Below are positions 53,213 through 61,426 of a stretch of 64,000 nt of DNA, piece by piece. Within the stretch, counting starts at the first letter, position 1. Every line of letters begins with the position of its first letter. Source of the DNA: Variovorax paradoxus (GTDB lineage Bacteria > Pseudomonadota > Gammaproteobacteria > Burkholderiales > Burkholderiaceae_C); contig NZ_CP091716.1 of assembly GCF_022009635.1 (NCBI RefSeq), forward strand, positions 1,441,001-1,505,000, given 5' to 3'. The translations under genes were made by a program, and so were the position numbers. The notes beneath the pieces were generated by a model, which was not told the origin of the DNA, ran no database searches, and was given only the letters and a program-made list of their open reading frames with translations.

Positions 53213-54483
53213 CGCAGCAGGCACGCGGCCGTGACGGAGGCGCTGCCTTCGCGTTCGTGATCGTGCTGGTCGCGCTGAACCTGCGCGCCTTTCTCACTTC
53301 CAGCAGCCCGCTGCTGGAGCCCATCCGCCTGGCCACGGGCATCGGCTTTCATGCGGTGGCGTTGCTCACCGTGCTGCCGATGTTCGCGATGGGGGCGATG
53401 TCGCTCTTTGGCGCGGCAGTGGGCCAGCGCATCGGCGCGCGGGGCGGCATCGCGCTCGGGCTGGCCGCCATCGCGCTGGCCTGTGCGAGCCGCTACGTGG
53501 CGGGCGGCGCGGCCGCGCTGCTGTGGAGCGCCGCGCTCGCGGGCGCCGGCGTGGGGCTGGTGCAGGCGCTGATGCCGGGCGTGGTCAAGCAGAGCTACCC
53601 GGCGCGCATCGGCGTGATGACGGGGCTCTACTCCGCCGCCATCATGGGCGGCGGCGGGCTCGGCGCAATGGCCAGCCCATGGGTCGCGCACGCGGCCGGC
53701 TGGCATGCGGGCCTTGCGATGTGGGCCGTGCTGGCGGCTGCCGCGCTGCTGTCGTGGCTGGCCATGCGGCCGGCGAGCCCGGTGGCGGCCGCGCCGCGAC
53801 AGGATCTTTCATGGCTGCGCTGCTTCGGCAGCCGGCGCGCATGGCTGCTGGCCGTGTGCTTCGGCCTCATCAACGGCGGCTACACCAGCCTTGTCGCGTG
53901 GCTGCCGCACTTCTATGCACAGCAGGGCTGGAGCGCGCAGCAGGGCGGATCGGTGCTCGCGCTGATGACCGCCGCGCAGGTGCTCGCCGCGCTCGCCATG
54001 CCCGCGCTGGCACGCAGCCGCGGGCGCGACCTGCGGCCCTGGCTGATGCTCACGCTGGCCGCGCAGCTTGCCGGCTTCTGCGCGCTGCTGTTCGCGCTGC
54101 CCGTGCCGGCAGTCGCCATCGCGGTGGTGCTGGGCTTCGGCCTGGGCGGCGCTTTCTCGCTGTGCATGGTGCTCGCGCTCGACCACCTGCCAGACCCCGC
54201 GCAGGCCGGCGCGCTCGCCGCCTTCATGCAAGGCGTCGGCTTCATGATCGCGGCGCTCGCGCCCTTCGTTACCGGCTGGGTGCGCGAGCACACCGGCGGC
54301 TTCACGATGGCATGGGCCTACCTGGCCGCCGTGGTCGTCGCGCTGCTGCCGCTGATGCTGCGCTTCGACCCCCATCGCTATGCGGCGGCCACGGCCGGGC
54401 TGTTCGGCGCGCGCGCGCCGCGGCAACATGGCGATGCCCCTTCATTCCCCGCGCTCGACAGCGCCAGAACAGGAAAGCCCTGA
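53209..54483 (+). CDS. CynX/NimT-type MFS transporter
   Basis: A 424-residue transporter with twelve helices, starting at GTG in a 4-base overlap with the amidohydrolase stop. The N-terminus VLVALNLRAFLTSSSPLLEP is characteristic of the CynX/NimT branch. A second uptake or efflux route for the operon substrate or product is likely; cyanate and nitroimidazole relatives are known in this branch. Its stop precedes the nucleoside deaminase start by eight bases. Confidence 0.88.
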   Translation: MTQQARGRDGGAAFAFVIVLVALNLRAFLTSSSPLLEPIRLATGIGFHAVALLTVLPMFAMGAMSLFGAAVGQRIGARGGIALGLAAIALACASRYVAGGAAALLWSAALAGAGVGLVQALMPGVVKQSYPARIGVMTGLYSAAIMGGGGLGAMASPWVAHAAGWHAGLAMWAVLAAAALLSWLAMRPASPVAAAPRQDLSWLRCFGSRRAWLLAVCFGLINGGYTSLVAWLPHFYAQQGWSAQQGGSVLALMTAAQVLAALAMPALARSRGRDLRPWLMLTLAAQLAGFCALLFALPVPAVAIAVVLGFGLGGAFSLCMVLALDHLPDPAQAGALAAFMQGVGFMIAALAPFVTGWVREHTGGFTMAWAYLAAVVVALLPLMLRFDPHRYAAATAGLFGARAPRQHGDAPSFPALDSARTGKP

Positions 54484-54491
54484 ACACCACC

Positions 54492-54986
54492 ATGTACCAA
54501 CACGAATTCATGCAACGGGCACTGGCCCTGTCGGCACTGGCATTGACCGAACCCGGCACCGAGCCCTTCGGCGCCGTCGTCGTGAAAGACGGCGCCATCG
54601 TCGGCGAAGGCCTCAACCACTCCGTCGCGCACTGGGACCCGACCTCGCACGGCGAAGTCGAAGCCATCCGCGATGCCTGCCGCAGGCTGGGCACCGTCGA
54701 CCTCTCGGGCTGCGAGCTCTACACCTCGTGCGAGCCCTGCGCCATGTGCGCGGCGGCCATGCACATCGCGGGCATCGCCAAGCTGTACTACGCGGCGTCG
54801 CTCGCGCAGTCCGGCGATGCTTTCGCTGGCGTGACGGTGGAAGCCCGCCACCCCATCGACGTGGATGCGCTGCGCGCCGAGGCCGGTGCACCGCTGCAGC
54901 AGCGCCGGCTGCCCGCCGAGCAGAAGCAGGACGCCGAGGCGGTGAAAATTCTTTCGGAATGGGCCGCCACGCGCAAGGCCAAATAG
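54492..54986 (+). CDS. CMP/dCMP-type nucleobase deaminase
   Basis: A 164-residue zinc deaminase. The catalytic segment is DPTSHGEVEAIRDAC, where the usual HAE reads HGE, and the zinc cysteines are in SCEPCAMC. The overall sequence resembles guanine deaminase (GuaD-like) more than tRNA adenosine deaminase. It closes the GntR-controlled operon. The preferred start is MYQHEFMQ. Confidence 0.85.
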   Translation: MYQHEFMQRALALSALALTEPGTEPFGAVVVKDGAIVGEGLNHSVAHWDPTSHGEVEAIRDACRRLGTVDLSGCELYTSCEPCAMCAAAMHIAGIAKLYYAASLAQSGDAFAGVTVEARHPIDVDALRAEAGAPLQQRRLPAEQKQDAEAVKILSEWAATRKAK

Positions 54987-55068
54987 CGCGAAGGTGCTCG
55001 GCAGGCCCCGGCCGATGCGTACCTCCTGTCTCCTGGAGCGGCCCCACGCATCGCACTACACTGCGGCC

Positions 55069-55437
55069 ATGCAAGGAAAGAAGGAAGCTCAGCGCCGGCT
55101 CCAGCCCGTGGTGGAACTCCGCAAGGACGGCGCTTCCTACGCCTACTCGGTTCGAGCGCCGCGCTCCAAGGGCGTGATACCGCCCAGCTCATACAGCAAC
55201 AGCGGCTTCTCGACACTGGCCGATTGCCTGCTCGACGTGGCACGGGCACTCGGCGGCGACTTCAAGCGCATCTACGTGCGGCTCGACACCTACTGCGTCG
55301 GCGAGCGCGACATTGCCGAGCTGAAGGCGGCGCCCGAAGAAGTCGCGGCCGAGCTGAAAACCGATTCCCTCGCGGCGCGCGCCGCCGAGGAAGCCAGCGC
55401 CCTCGTGCTGGAAACCGAACGCTTCAACGGCCGCTGA
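55069..55437 (+). CDS. Small hypothetical protein
   Basis: A 122-residue soluble protein (VVELRKDGASYAYSVRAPRS, LADCLLDVARALGGDFKRIY) of no family I recognise. The C-terminus is an acidic/alanine helix. The ATG follows GCGGCC with no strong ribosome-binding site, so the start is uncertain. It is on the same strand as the deaminase operon but separated by 82 bases. Confidence 0.5.
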   Translation: MQGKKEAQRRLQPVVELRKDGASYAYSVRAPRSKGVIPPSSYSNSGFSTLADCLLDVARALGGDFKRIYVRLDTYCVGERDIAELKAAPEEVAAELKTDSLAARAAEEASALVLETERFNGR

Positions 55438-55542
55438 AGCCGCGTGCCCGCCTGCCGGTCGGCGCAGGTAGAGGAAATGTCCTACCCCGGCTTTGCGTGT
55501 TCAGCGGCATCCCGCGCCGGCGCGGCGCCCATAAACAGCATC

Positions 55543-55818
55543 ATGGCTACCTATGAGTCAGTCCTGCAGGAGACCGGCCGCTTCGATGTGGTGGATGCGC
55601 GCGAACGCTCTTACACAGTCATCGAAAGCACCGAGTGCCTGCACCGCGTGAGCGTCTCCAAGTGCTACCCCGTCATCAAGGGTGCGGTCAGCTACAGGCT
55701 GCTCGACGGAACGCCCGTGCGCCGCTCCAGGCGCGGCTTCTTCGACACCATGGACGGCATGAACCGGTTCTTCGTCGTGCACGCGGTCGAGACGCCGGAA
55801 GAATCGGTTTGCCGGTGA
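55543..55818 (+). CDS. Small hypothetical protein
   Basis: A 91-residue protein (YTVIESTECLHRVSVSKCYP, VIKGAVSYRLLDGTPVRRSR) with two cysteines and a basic patch. No family recognised and no signal or membrane segment. The ATG gives MATYESV; upstream in-frame starts would lengthen it by 33 residues. It ends 23 bases before the convergent aldo-keto reductase gene. Confidence 0.5.
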   Translation: MATYESVLQETGRFDVVDARERSYTVIESTECLHRVSVSKCYPVIKGAVSYRLLDGTPVRRSRRGFFDTMDGMNRFFVVHAVETPEESVCR

Positions 55819-55840
55819 GCCGCTTGGGCTGCTCCTAGTG

Positions 55841-56665
55841 TCAGTCCCATGCCGGCGACAGGCCGGCCGGGTCGGTTAGCCGCTCGCCACGCTCGAGCGC
55901 CGCGATCTGCGCCATCTCCGCGTCCGTCAGCTTCAGCTGCTGCGCACGCAGATTGCCTTCGAGGTTCGCGCGCTTGGTGGACGACGGAATCACCGCGTAG
56001 CCCAGCTGCATCGCCCAGGCCAGCACCACCTGCGCCGTGGTCGCGCCGTGCGCCTTGGCAATCGCCTCGATCACCGGGTCGTTCAGCACCTTGCCGTAGG
56101 CCAGCGTCATGTAAGACGTGATGTGGATGCCCTGGCTCTTCGCGAACTCCGCCACCTTGCGGTTCTGCAGGTAGGGGTGCAGCTCGATCTGGTTGGTGGC
56201 GATGTTCTCCGCGCCCACGGCCGCGATGGCTTCCTTCATTAGCGCGATGTTGAAGTTCGACACGCCGATGTGCTTCGTGAGCCCCTGCGCCTTGGCCTCG
56301 GCCAGCGCGCCCATGAACTCGGCCACCGGCACCGCGTTGCCGGGCGAGGGCCAGTGGATCAGCGTCAGGTCCACTTGGGTTGTGCGCAGCTTCGCGAGGC
56401 TGTCCTTCAGGCTGGGCACCAGCTTGCTCCTGGCGTAGTTGTCGGTCCAGATCTTGGTGGTGATGAAGAGGCTTTCGCGCGCCATGCCGCTTTCTGCAAT
56501 GGCCTGGCCCACCTCGGCTTCATTGCCGTAGATCTGCGCCGTGTCGATGGTGCGGTAGCCCACGTCGAGGCCGTTCTTCACCGAGTCGATGACCACCTGG
56601 CCTTTCAGGCGGAAGGTGCCGAGGCCGAAGGCGGGAATGGGGTTGCTGCTGTTGTTGTTGCTCAT
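55841..56665 (-). CDS. Aldo/keto reductase (DkgB-like)
   Basis: A 274-residue NADPH-dependent reductase. The catalytic tetrad is visible as D in [18 protein letters not shown], its Tyr, K in FITTKIWTD and H in LTLIHWPS. Close in length and order to 2,5-diketo-gluconate reductase B. It is followed upstream by an MFS gene on the same strand, a common aldo-keto reductase/exporter pair. Confidence 0.92.
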   Translation of the reverse strand: MSNNNSSNPIPAFGLGTFRLKGQVVIDSVKNGLDVGYRTIDTAQIYGNEAEVGQAIAESGMARESLFITTKIWTDNYARSKLVPSLKDSLAKLRTTQVDLTLIHWPSPGNAVPVAEFMGALAEAKAQGLTKHIGVSNFNIALMKEAIAAVGAENIATNQIELHPYLQNRKVAEFAKSQGIHITSYMTLAYGKVLNDPVIEAIAKAHGATTAQVVLAWAMQLGYAVIPSSTKRANLEGNLRAQQLKLTDAEMAQIAALERGERLTDPAGLSPAWD

Positions 56666-56722
56666 GATGTTTTCCTTGTGCGTTGAAAAGAGAAGAAGAG
56701 GAAAGAAAAGAAAAGCAGAAAT

Positions 56723-57925
56723 TCAGTGACCGACCGGCACCGGCCCCGAAGCGCGAACCGGAATGCCGGCACGCCGATCGAGCGAGCCGCTCCATTGCGT
56801 GAGGGCCAGCGACACCAGCACGACGAGTGCGCCAATCCACGGCGTGTGCATCAGCCCCAGGTGCGTCACGATCAGCCCACCGGCCCAGGCCGCGCCGGCA
56901 ATGCCCAGGTTGAAGGCCGCGATGTTCAGGCCCGAGGCCACGTCCACCGCCTGCGGCGTGAAGCGCTCGGCCTGCTTCACCACATACACCTGCAGCCCCG
57001 GCACGTTGCCGAACGCCACCGCGCCCCACATCAGCACCGCCAGCAGCGCCAGCCACTTGTGCGGCGCCGCGAAGTTGAAGAGCAGCAGCACTGCGGCCAG
57101 CAGCGCGAAGATGATCTTCAGCGCTGGAATCGGGCCCCTGCGGTCGGCCAGCTTGCCGCCCCAGATGTTGCCCACCGCCACCGACACGCCGTACACCAGC
57201 ATCACCCAGCCCACCGCGCCCGCGCTGAAGCCAGACACCTCCGTGAGGATCGGCGCCAGGAACGTGAACGGAATGAACGAGCCGCCATAGCCGATGGCCG
57301 TCTTCGCATACACCAGCAACAGGCGCGGCTCGGCCAGCACCTTGGCCTGCTGCGCCAGCGAGGCCGGCGGCGTGTGGCGGATGTTGGAGGGCACGAAGAC
57401 CCAACTGCCGATGAACGCGACAACGCCCAGCGCCGACACGGCCAGGAAAGTCTCGCGCCAGCCGAAGTGCTGCCCGATGAACGTGCCCAGCGGCACGCCC
57501 GTGACCAGCGCGACCGTGAGGCCCGTGAACATGATCGCGATGGCGCTCGCCGCCTTTTCCTTCGGCACCAGGCCGGTGGCGATCGTCGAGCCGATGGAGA
57601 AGAACACCCCGTGCGCCAGCCCCGTGAGCACGCGGGCGGCAATCAGCGACTCATAGCTCGGCGCCTGCCACGCCAGCAGATTGCCGACCGTGAACAGCGC
57701 CATCAGGCTGAGCAGCAGCGCCTTGCGCGGCAGCTTGCCCGTGAGCGCGGTGAGCACCGGCGCGCCGATGGCGACGCCCAATGCATAGAGGCTGACCAGC
57801 AGGCCGGCGGAGGGGAGGCCGATGTGGAGGTCGGCTGCGACTGTGGGGATGAGGCCAACGATGACGAACTCTGTCGTTCCGATGGCGAAGGCGCTGAGGG
57901 TTAGCGCCAGTAGGGCGATGGGCAT
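56723..57925 (-). CDS. AraJ/YdhP-type MFS transporter
   Basis: A 400-residue transporter with twelve helices. IGTTEFVIVGLIPTVAADLH and the ALTGKLPRKALLLSLMALFT signature match the AraJ/YdhP drug-efflux group. In relatives the neighbour on the other side is usually a divergent regulator; here the AT-rich cassette lies there instead. It is likely co-transcribed with the aldo-keto reductase gene (57-base gap). Confidence 0.9.
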   Translation of the reverse strand: MPIALLALTLSAFAIGTTEFVIVGLIPTVAADLHIGLPSAGLLVSLYALGVAIGAPVLTALTGKLPRKALLLSLMALFTVGNLLAWQAPSYESLIAARVLTGLAHGVFFSIGSTIATGLVPKEKAASAIAIMFTGLTVALVTGVPLGTFIGQHFGWRETFLAVSALGVVAFIGSWVFVPSNIRHTPPASLAQQAKVLAEPRLLLVYAKTAIGYGGSFIPFTFLAPILTEVSGFSAGAVGWVMLVYGVSVAVGNIWGGKLADRRGPIPALKIIFALLAAVLLLFNFAAPHKWLALLAVLMWGAVAFGNVPGLQVYVVKQAERFTPQAVDVASGLNIAAFNLGIAGAAWAGGLIVTHLGLMHTPWIGALVVLVSLALTQWSGSLDRRAGIPVRASGPVPVGH

Positions 57926-57963
57926 GAGGGCACTCCTTCTTGGATGGGAGGAGTGTCTCGCGG

Positions 57964-58002
57964 CTATCTTTGCGGATAAACGGGTCTCAGGGCAGAAGAT
58001 AG
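57964..58002. repeat. Inverted repeat at the edge of the AT-rich segment
   Basis: CTATCTT (57964-57970) and AAGATAG (57996-58002) face each other across 25 bases, between the MFS start and the low-GC gene cassette. It may be a regulator dyad left from a lost divergent gene. Confidence 0.35.
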
Positions 58003-58049
58003 TTGTATTGCAGTCAACAGTTTTTGGTAAGTCGACTAATTTTTGAAAT

Positions 58050-59126
58050 TCACCGACTCGGTTCTCTTGCTAAATCGAGCATACCCTTGGTTTGGTAATC
58101 GGAAATTCTTTTTAATTGTTTGAGTAGCGCAAGAACGACTTTTGCTGTTACTACAGAATTTGGCGAGGCTTGTTTTACTAGATTGATTTCCTTTGATAGA
58201 TTCATCAAGATGGAAATCTCTTCAATTTGATTTTTGATTGTATTAAGGTGATTTTCGGCAATGAAAAGACCTGAATCACTCATGCGAGATAGATCCTCTT
58301 TTCGAACTCTTGCAGCACCAAGAGCGTTGTCGATAAGTTTTACTGAATGCTCAACATTGTTTGATTGCGAGATATAGCGTAAAACAAGATTGTTCACGTC
58401 CTCTCCAACGGAATCTAGTGCCTCAATTTTGATTTCACCTGGAGAGTTGTAGCGATAGCCCGCAACTCGCATGTCATGAATTGAGGGAATTTGGCGATGA
58501 AGGGCATCAAAGAAATTGACGCGACTGTAGCCTCCCTTCCAAGGGGATTTGAGATAGCGCTTTACTTTTTCAGCTAAGTTTGTGACGAAGCGAGGTTGTG
58601 TGCAATAGAGGAATGAATATATCCGTGTATAGCTTTTGGAAAATCCGGTGATGTCTTGTAAGAACCAGTTTCCGCCAATGGGAATTTCAAAGACTGCTGG
58701 GGCAATTTCCCGAGCCGTGGCTATGTCGGGGGTCAAAGATTCATCGAAAAATGAATCCTCATCTGGCCAATACTCTTCCAATTGACCAGCGGAGACCTGG
58801 ATGATTTGGCGATATGTAGTAGGCTTTGTTTGGTTCTGCTCGATGACTACTCTCTTGTCTAGCGAGTAAATTGGTGTTGCGTCAATTAGTAATTCGCGTA
58901 GAGAAAGATGTTTTTTAAGATAGGCTAGTAGGTTTCCGCGCGTTATTTGAAATATCAACCAGCGATCTGTATTTTTTCCATCCGTATCGCTCCAGAGGTA
59001 AAGCCAATCACTGTGCTCATCTTTGTATAAAGACAAGAAAGGACCTTCAAAATTAATTAGATCGCAAATATATGAATGTCGATCAAATTTTGATGAAGAT
59101 ATTTTGTCTCCGGTGAGCTTTATCAT
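58050..59126 (-). CDS. Hypothetical protein of the AT-rich cassette
   Basis: A 358-residue soluble protein. Residues about 20-110 form a domain (LINFEGPFLSLYKDEHSDWL, DRWLIFQITRGNLLAYLKKH, SLRELLIDATPI) that recalls, from memory and unverified, DUF6575-like sequences. The second half is helical (ENHLNTIKNQIEEISILMNL). No membrane, signal or catalytic motif was recognised. Hand-counted GC of three sample lines is 28-40 percent, far below its neighbours, with AT-ending codons, so it was probably acquired. Coupled to the upstream gene by a 4-base overlap. Function unknown. Confidence 0.75.
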   Translation of the reverse strand: MIKLTGDKISSSKFDRHSYICDLINFEGPFLSLYKDEHSDWLYLWSDTDGKNTDRWLIFQITRGNLLAYLKKHLSLRELLIDATPIYSLDKRVVIEQNQTKPTTYRQIIQVSAGQLEEYWPDEDSFFDESLTPDIATAREIAPAVFEIPIGGNWFLQDITGFSKSYTRIYSFLYCTQPRFVTNLAEKVKRYLKSPWKGGYSRVNFFDALHRQIPSIHDMRVAGYRYNSPGEIKIEALDSVGEDVNNLVLRYISQSNNVEHSVKLIDNALGAARVRKEDLSRMSDSGLFIAENHLNTIKNQIEEISILMNLSKEINLVKQASPNSVVTAKVVLALLKQLKRISDYQTKGMLDLAREPSR

Positions 59127-59767
59127 GGCGCAATCTCTGTGTGCTCTATGATAGCGTTAATCGCGTTGAAGGTTGCGTATTCAAAGAAATCGAAGTGGCC
59201 ATCATCGTTTAGAGAAGCACATCTTCCGCAGTTTTTGGTGAGGGCGAGCTTTGCATAGTGACCTCCCTTTTTTTCTTTGAACTTCTTAATTCGCTTTGCA
59301 AGTTTTGTTCGTTTTTCGAGAAGTGTTTCTAGGCTAATAAACATCGATAAAGCGTATCCTGAGCAGCAAGGGGCAGGTGCGCTGCCATCTGTTCTAGATA
59401 AATCCAAAATTGACGTTGGAAGAAAATTGCGTCGATCAGATTTGCTCTCGAAGCAGAACCTATATCCAACTTCTTGGTGGCCCGAGGATGGCGGAGGACA
59501 GTCTGTGAATTTGCTGATTTCCACGTGATACCGAAGCGCATTTCCAACAATGATGGGAGCGCCGGCCTGACCATTGCCATTGGCCTGTGGCAGCTGCGCG
59601 GTCATAGGCAGATGCGCCACTGATTGAGCCGCTGTCGATGGACTGCTGTTGGGAGTGTTGCTGGTTGTCAAGAATGTTTGTCTCCGGGCCTCATCGCTCA
59701 GGTAAGTGGCGATATCGTCCGTGATCCTAATGGGAGTGTTACCTAATGTCACGATGGAAAGCCGCAT
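59123..59767 (-). CDS. Hypothetical protein, first gene of the AT-rich cassette
   Basis: A 214-residue protein. Residues 25-70 are a Ser/Thr/Gln/Asn-rich linker. A segment FTDCPPPSSGHQEVGYRFCF and PCCSGYALSMF follow, then a basic helix (LEKRTKLAKRIKKFKEKKGG) and CGRC (near 185). A zinc or RNA/DNA contact is possible but unproven. No family recognised. Its start lies in the loop of a perfect inverted repeat, and its stop overlaps the next gene (ATGA). The first 150 bases are less AT-rich than the rest. Confidence 0.65.
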   Translation of the reverse strand: MRLSIVTLGNTPIRITDDIATYLSDEARRQTFLTTSNTPNSSPSTAAQSVAHLPMTAQLPQANGNGQAGAPIIVGNALRYHVEISKFTDCPPPSSGHQEVGYRFCFESKSDRRNFLPTSILDLSRTDGSAPAPCCSGYALSMFISLETLLEKRTKLAKRIKKFKEKKGGHYAKLALTKNCGRCASLNDDGHFDFFEYATFNAINAIIEHTEIAP

Positions 59768-59786
59768 GGGACAGGCTTTCCATCGT
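59751..59786. repeat. Perfect inverted repeat around the start codon of the cassette gene
   Basis: ACGATGGAAAGCC (59751-59763) and GGCTTTCCATCGT (59774-59786) are exact complements with a 10-base loop. On the minus strand the loop contains the ATG of the 214-residue gene and the 5' arm contains GGAAAG, a plausible ribosome-binding site. It could be an operator or a hairpin that hides the start. Confidence 0.75.
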
Positions 59787-59850
59787 AGTTTTGTGGGCGA
59801 CGCCTCGGGCTGCGGGGGAGGCTAATGACGATGCTCTAGGTATACTCCCG

Positions 59851-59940
59851 CTGTCGCGCAGAAGCGCGATCAGGTTTGGAAGCCTGTAGAAACTCTGCGA
59901 CGAAAGCCGCAGGCACCGCACATGGTCTGCGGCTTTTTCG
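59851..59940 (+). ncRNA. Structured leader or small RNA with intrinsic terminator
   Basis: Starting about 5 bases past a TATACT (-10-like, 59841) the sequence folds as TCGCGC-AGAA-GCGCGA (59854-59869), CAGG...CCTG (59871-59886), and a terminator AAAGCCGCAG...CTGCGGCTTT (59903-59912 / 59927-59936) ending in TTTTT. A long-range GTCGC/TCTGCGAC pairing is possible. No coding frame explains it. A similar block precedes small proteins in some Pseudomonas, from memory. It is probably an attenuator or sRNA. Confidence 0.5.
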
Positions 59941-59957
59941 TTCGCGCGTCAATTTTT

Positions 59958-60094
59958 GGCGGCTCGAAAGGGAGGGCGTGAGCCCTGCCGGTTTCTTGCA
60001 AGAGTTTCCCGGTCTTCCAACCCGTTCGAGCTGCCGCCCTCGTTTGGAAGCGGGTGCGGCGGTTGTAGCAAACCGAAATTCTTGGAGGCCTCTC
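59958..60094 (+). promoter_or_regulatory. Structured 5' leader before the 103-residue gene
   Basis: GGCGGCTCGAA (59958-59968) can pair with TTCGAGCTGCCGCC (60025-60038) with a small bulge. Inside lie GGGCGTGAGCCC and a C-rich segment CCGGTCTTCCAACCCG. GTTTGGAAGC at 60042 repeats the GTTTGGAAGC of the first element (59874). The region ends at a GGAGG ribosome-binding site before the ATG at 60095. Confidence 0.5.
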
Positions 60095-60406
60095 ATGGCT
60101 CAAGCTGCTCCCGCACCTGCGCAACCCCGCGCTTGCCCCGCATCCCCCAACCTCGACGACCTCGCCCTGCAAGCCTGCGACGACGCCGAAAACCTCAACG
60201 ACGTGATGCGCGCCTACGCCGCGCTCAGGAAGCTCGTCGACACCAGCGCCCTGAACGACAGCGAGGTGCTCACTCCCAGCCGCACCGAACTGAGCGCCTT
60301 GCTCGGTGTGCTCAACGACGCGATGACGGTGCGCATCGACGCCATCAGCCTCGCAGCCGGCGCGGTGCGCGAGGCGCTGCAAGGACGCAAGCCGGGCCCC
60401 GCGTGA
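60095..60406 (+). CDS. Small hypothetical protein with structured leader
   Basis: A 103-residue soluble protein, Ala-rich N-terminus then two helices (LQACDDAENLNDVMRAYAAL; LSALLGVLNDAMTVRIDAIS). A GGAGG ribosome-binding site is 7 bases ahead of the ATG. It resembles, from memory, short proteins of the DUF3077/DUF6124 type that follow structured leaders in other genomes. Function unknown. Confidence 0.6.
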   Translation: MAQAAPAPAQPRACPASPNLDDLALQACDDAENLNDVMRAYAALRKLVDTSALNDSEVLTPSRTELSALLGVLNDAMTVRIDAISLAAGAVREALQGRKPGPA

Positions 60407-60462
60407 GGTAGCGGCAAAGAGTCGGTCAATCGGGCAGTCGGCTCGCCCGGTTGCCCTGTGCG

Positions 60463-60768
60463 CTAAGCACCGTGGATTGCCATCATGACCCAGAAGGTAA
60501 TCCACATCGCGGCTATTCCTAGCAGGCACATCGTCGCCAGAAAAGCGGCCAGATAGCCGAGTCGCCGCCAGATCAGGGGTGTGCTCGGAACAAAGCGCCA
60601 GTAGATCCAGACCGCCGACGCAAAGAGGATCACCGCAGTGATTGGAGCGATGTTCTCGGTGATCGATGGAAACCTGCGCCGGTCCAATGCTCCGGCCGCC
60701 ACGAACAATGCCGGCATCGCAAGAAACCATGCCAGTACGCTCAACAGCAGACGCCCGCCAACTTTCAT
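60463..60768 (-). CDS. Small membrane protein
   Basis: A 101-residue protein with three hydrophobic helices (LLLSVLAWFLAMPALFVAAG, ITAVILFASAVWIYW, LGYLAAFLATMCLLGIAAMW). No family recognised. It overlaps the stop of the upstream gene by four bases, so the two are a unit. Confidence 0.6.
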   Translation of the reverse strand: MKVGGRLLLSVLAWFLAMPALFVAAGALDRRRFPSITENIAPITAVILFASAVWIYWRFVPSTPLIWRRLGYLAAFLATMCLLGIAAMWITFWVMMAIHGA

Positions 60769-61313
60769 CGAATTGCCTCACCCTTGAAAAAGTGCCCTGG
60801 CATCGGCGTTTCCCAGCCTGGAACCTGATATCGAGGAATCGAGAGCAGGGGCACGTGGCCCATGACGCTCTTCAGGAGCCCCGCGAGATACGAGCTGCTG
60901 TTGTACTCGCCCGGACGCATCTGCGATCCCCTGATATTTCTGGGAAGCGAGTATGGCGCGACGTAGCTTGAAAAATTTCGAGAGCGCTCGATCAGCCTCC
61001 GTGCAAACTCCTGCCGACTCATGCCCTCTGGAGGCTGCAGTGGTATTCGCACGACCACATTTGACGGCAGTGCATTGATATAGCTATTGGTCTTGATCAA
61101 GCCGAGATTCCTTAAGCCTGCCTCGAGCATGGTCGGCTGTCCGTCGATCACGGTGATGCCGCTGTACGCATCAGTGATGACCAGCGAGAAATGGAGGTCG
61201 GGTGGATCGGGCCAACTGACCTTTCCAGCTCCGCCTGCGGCGATGCGCCCGTACAAGGTGAAGTTCGGCTCCGAGTGCTGCGCGCGTCCCACGGAGTTTG
61301 TTTCTGTTGCCAT
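60765..61313 (-). CDS. Hypothetical protein, partner of the small membrane protein
   Basis: A 182-residue protein with no signal peptide. A segment RPGEYNSSSYLAGLLKS is of the kind seen in some secreted peptidase/amidase-like domains. There is no clear catalytic set. A GGGAG ribosome-binding site precedes the ATG. With the membrane protein it could be an effector and immunity pair; this is speculative. Confidence 0.55.
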   Translation of the reverse strand: MATETNSVGRAQHSEPNFTLYGRIAAGGAGKVSWPDPPDLHFSLVITDAYSGITVIDGQPTMLEAGLRNLGLIKTNSYINALPSNVVVRIPLQPPEGMSRQEFARRLIERSRNFSSYVAPYSLPRNIRGSQMRPGEYNSSSYLAGLLKSVMGHVPLLSIPRYQVPGWETPMPGHFFKGEAIR

Positions 61314-61426
61314 CTGTACTCCCTTTTTCGAATCGGTATCTTTTTTTGCCGCCAGCCTAGCAGGCGTTTATTTCGAACATGGGCTGGCGCGTTAACCGAA
61401 TCGAAATTTCGAGTCAGCCAGGATCG

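Noticed and set aside
57926..59900. Prophage or integrative element around the AT-rich genes
   Set aside because: No integrase, phage gene, tRNA target or flanking direct repeat was found, so only a small acquired cassette is claimed.
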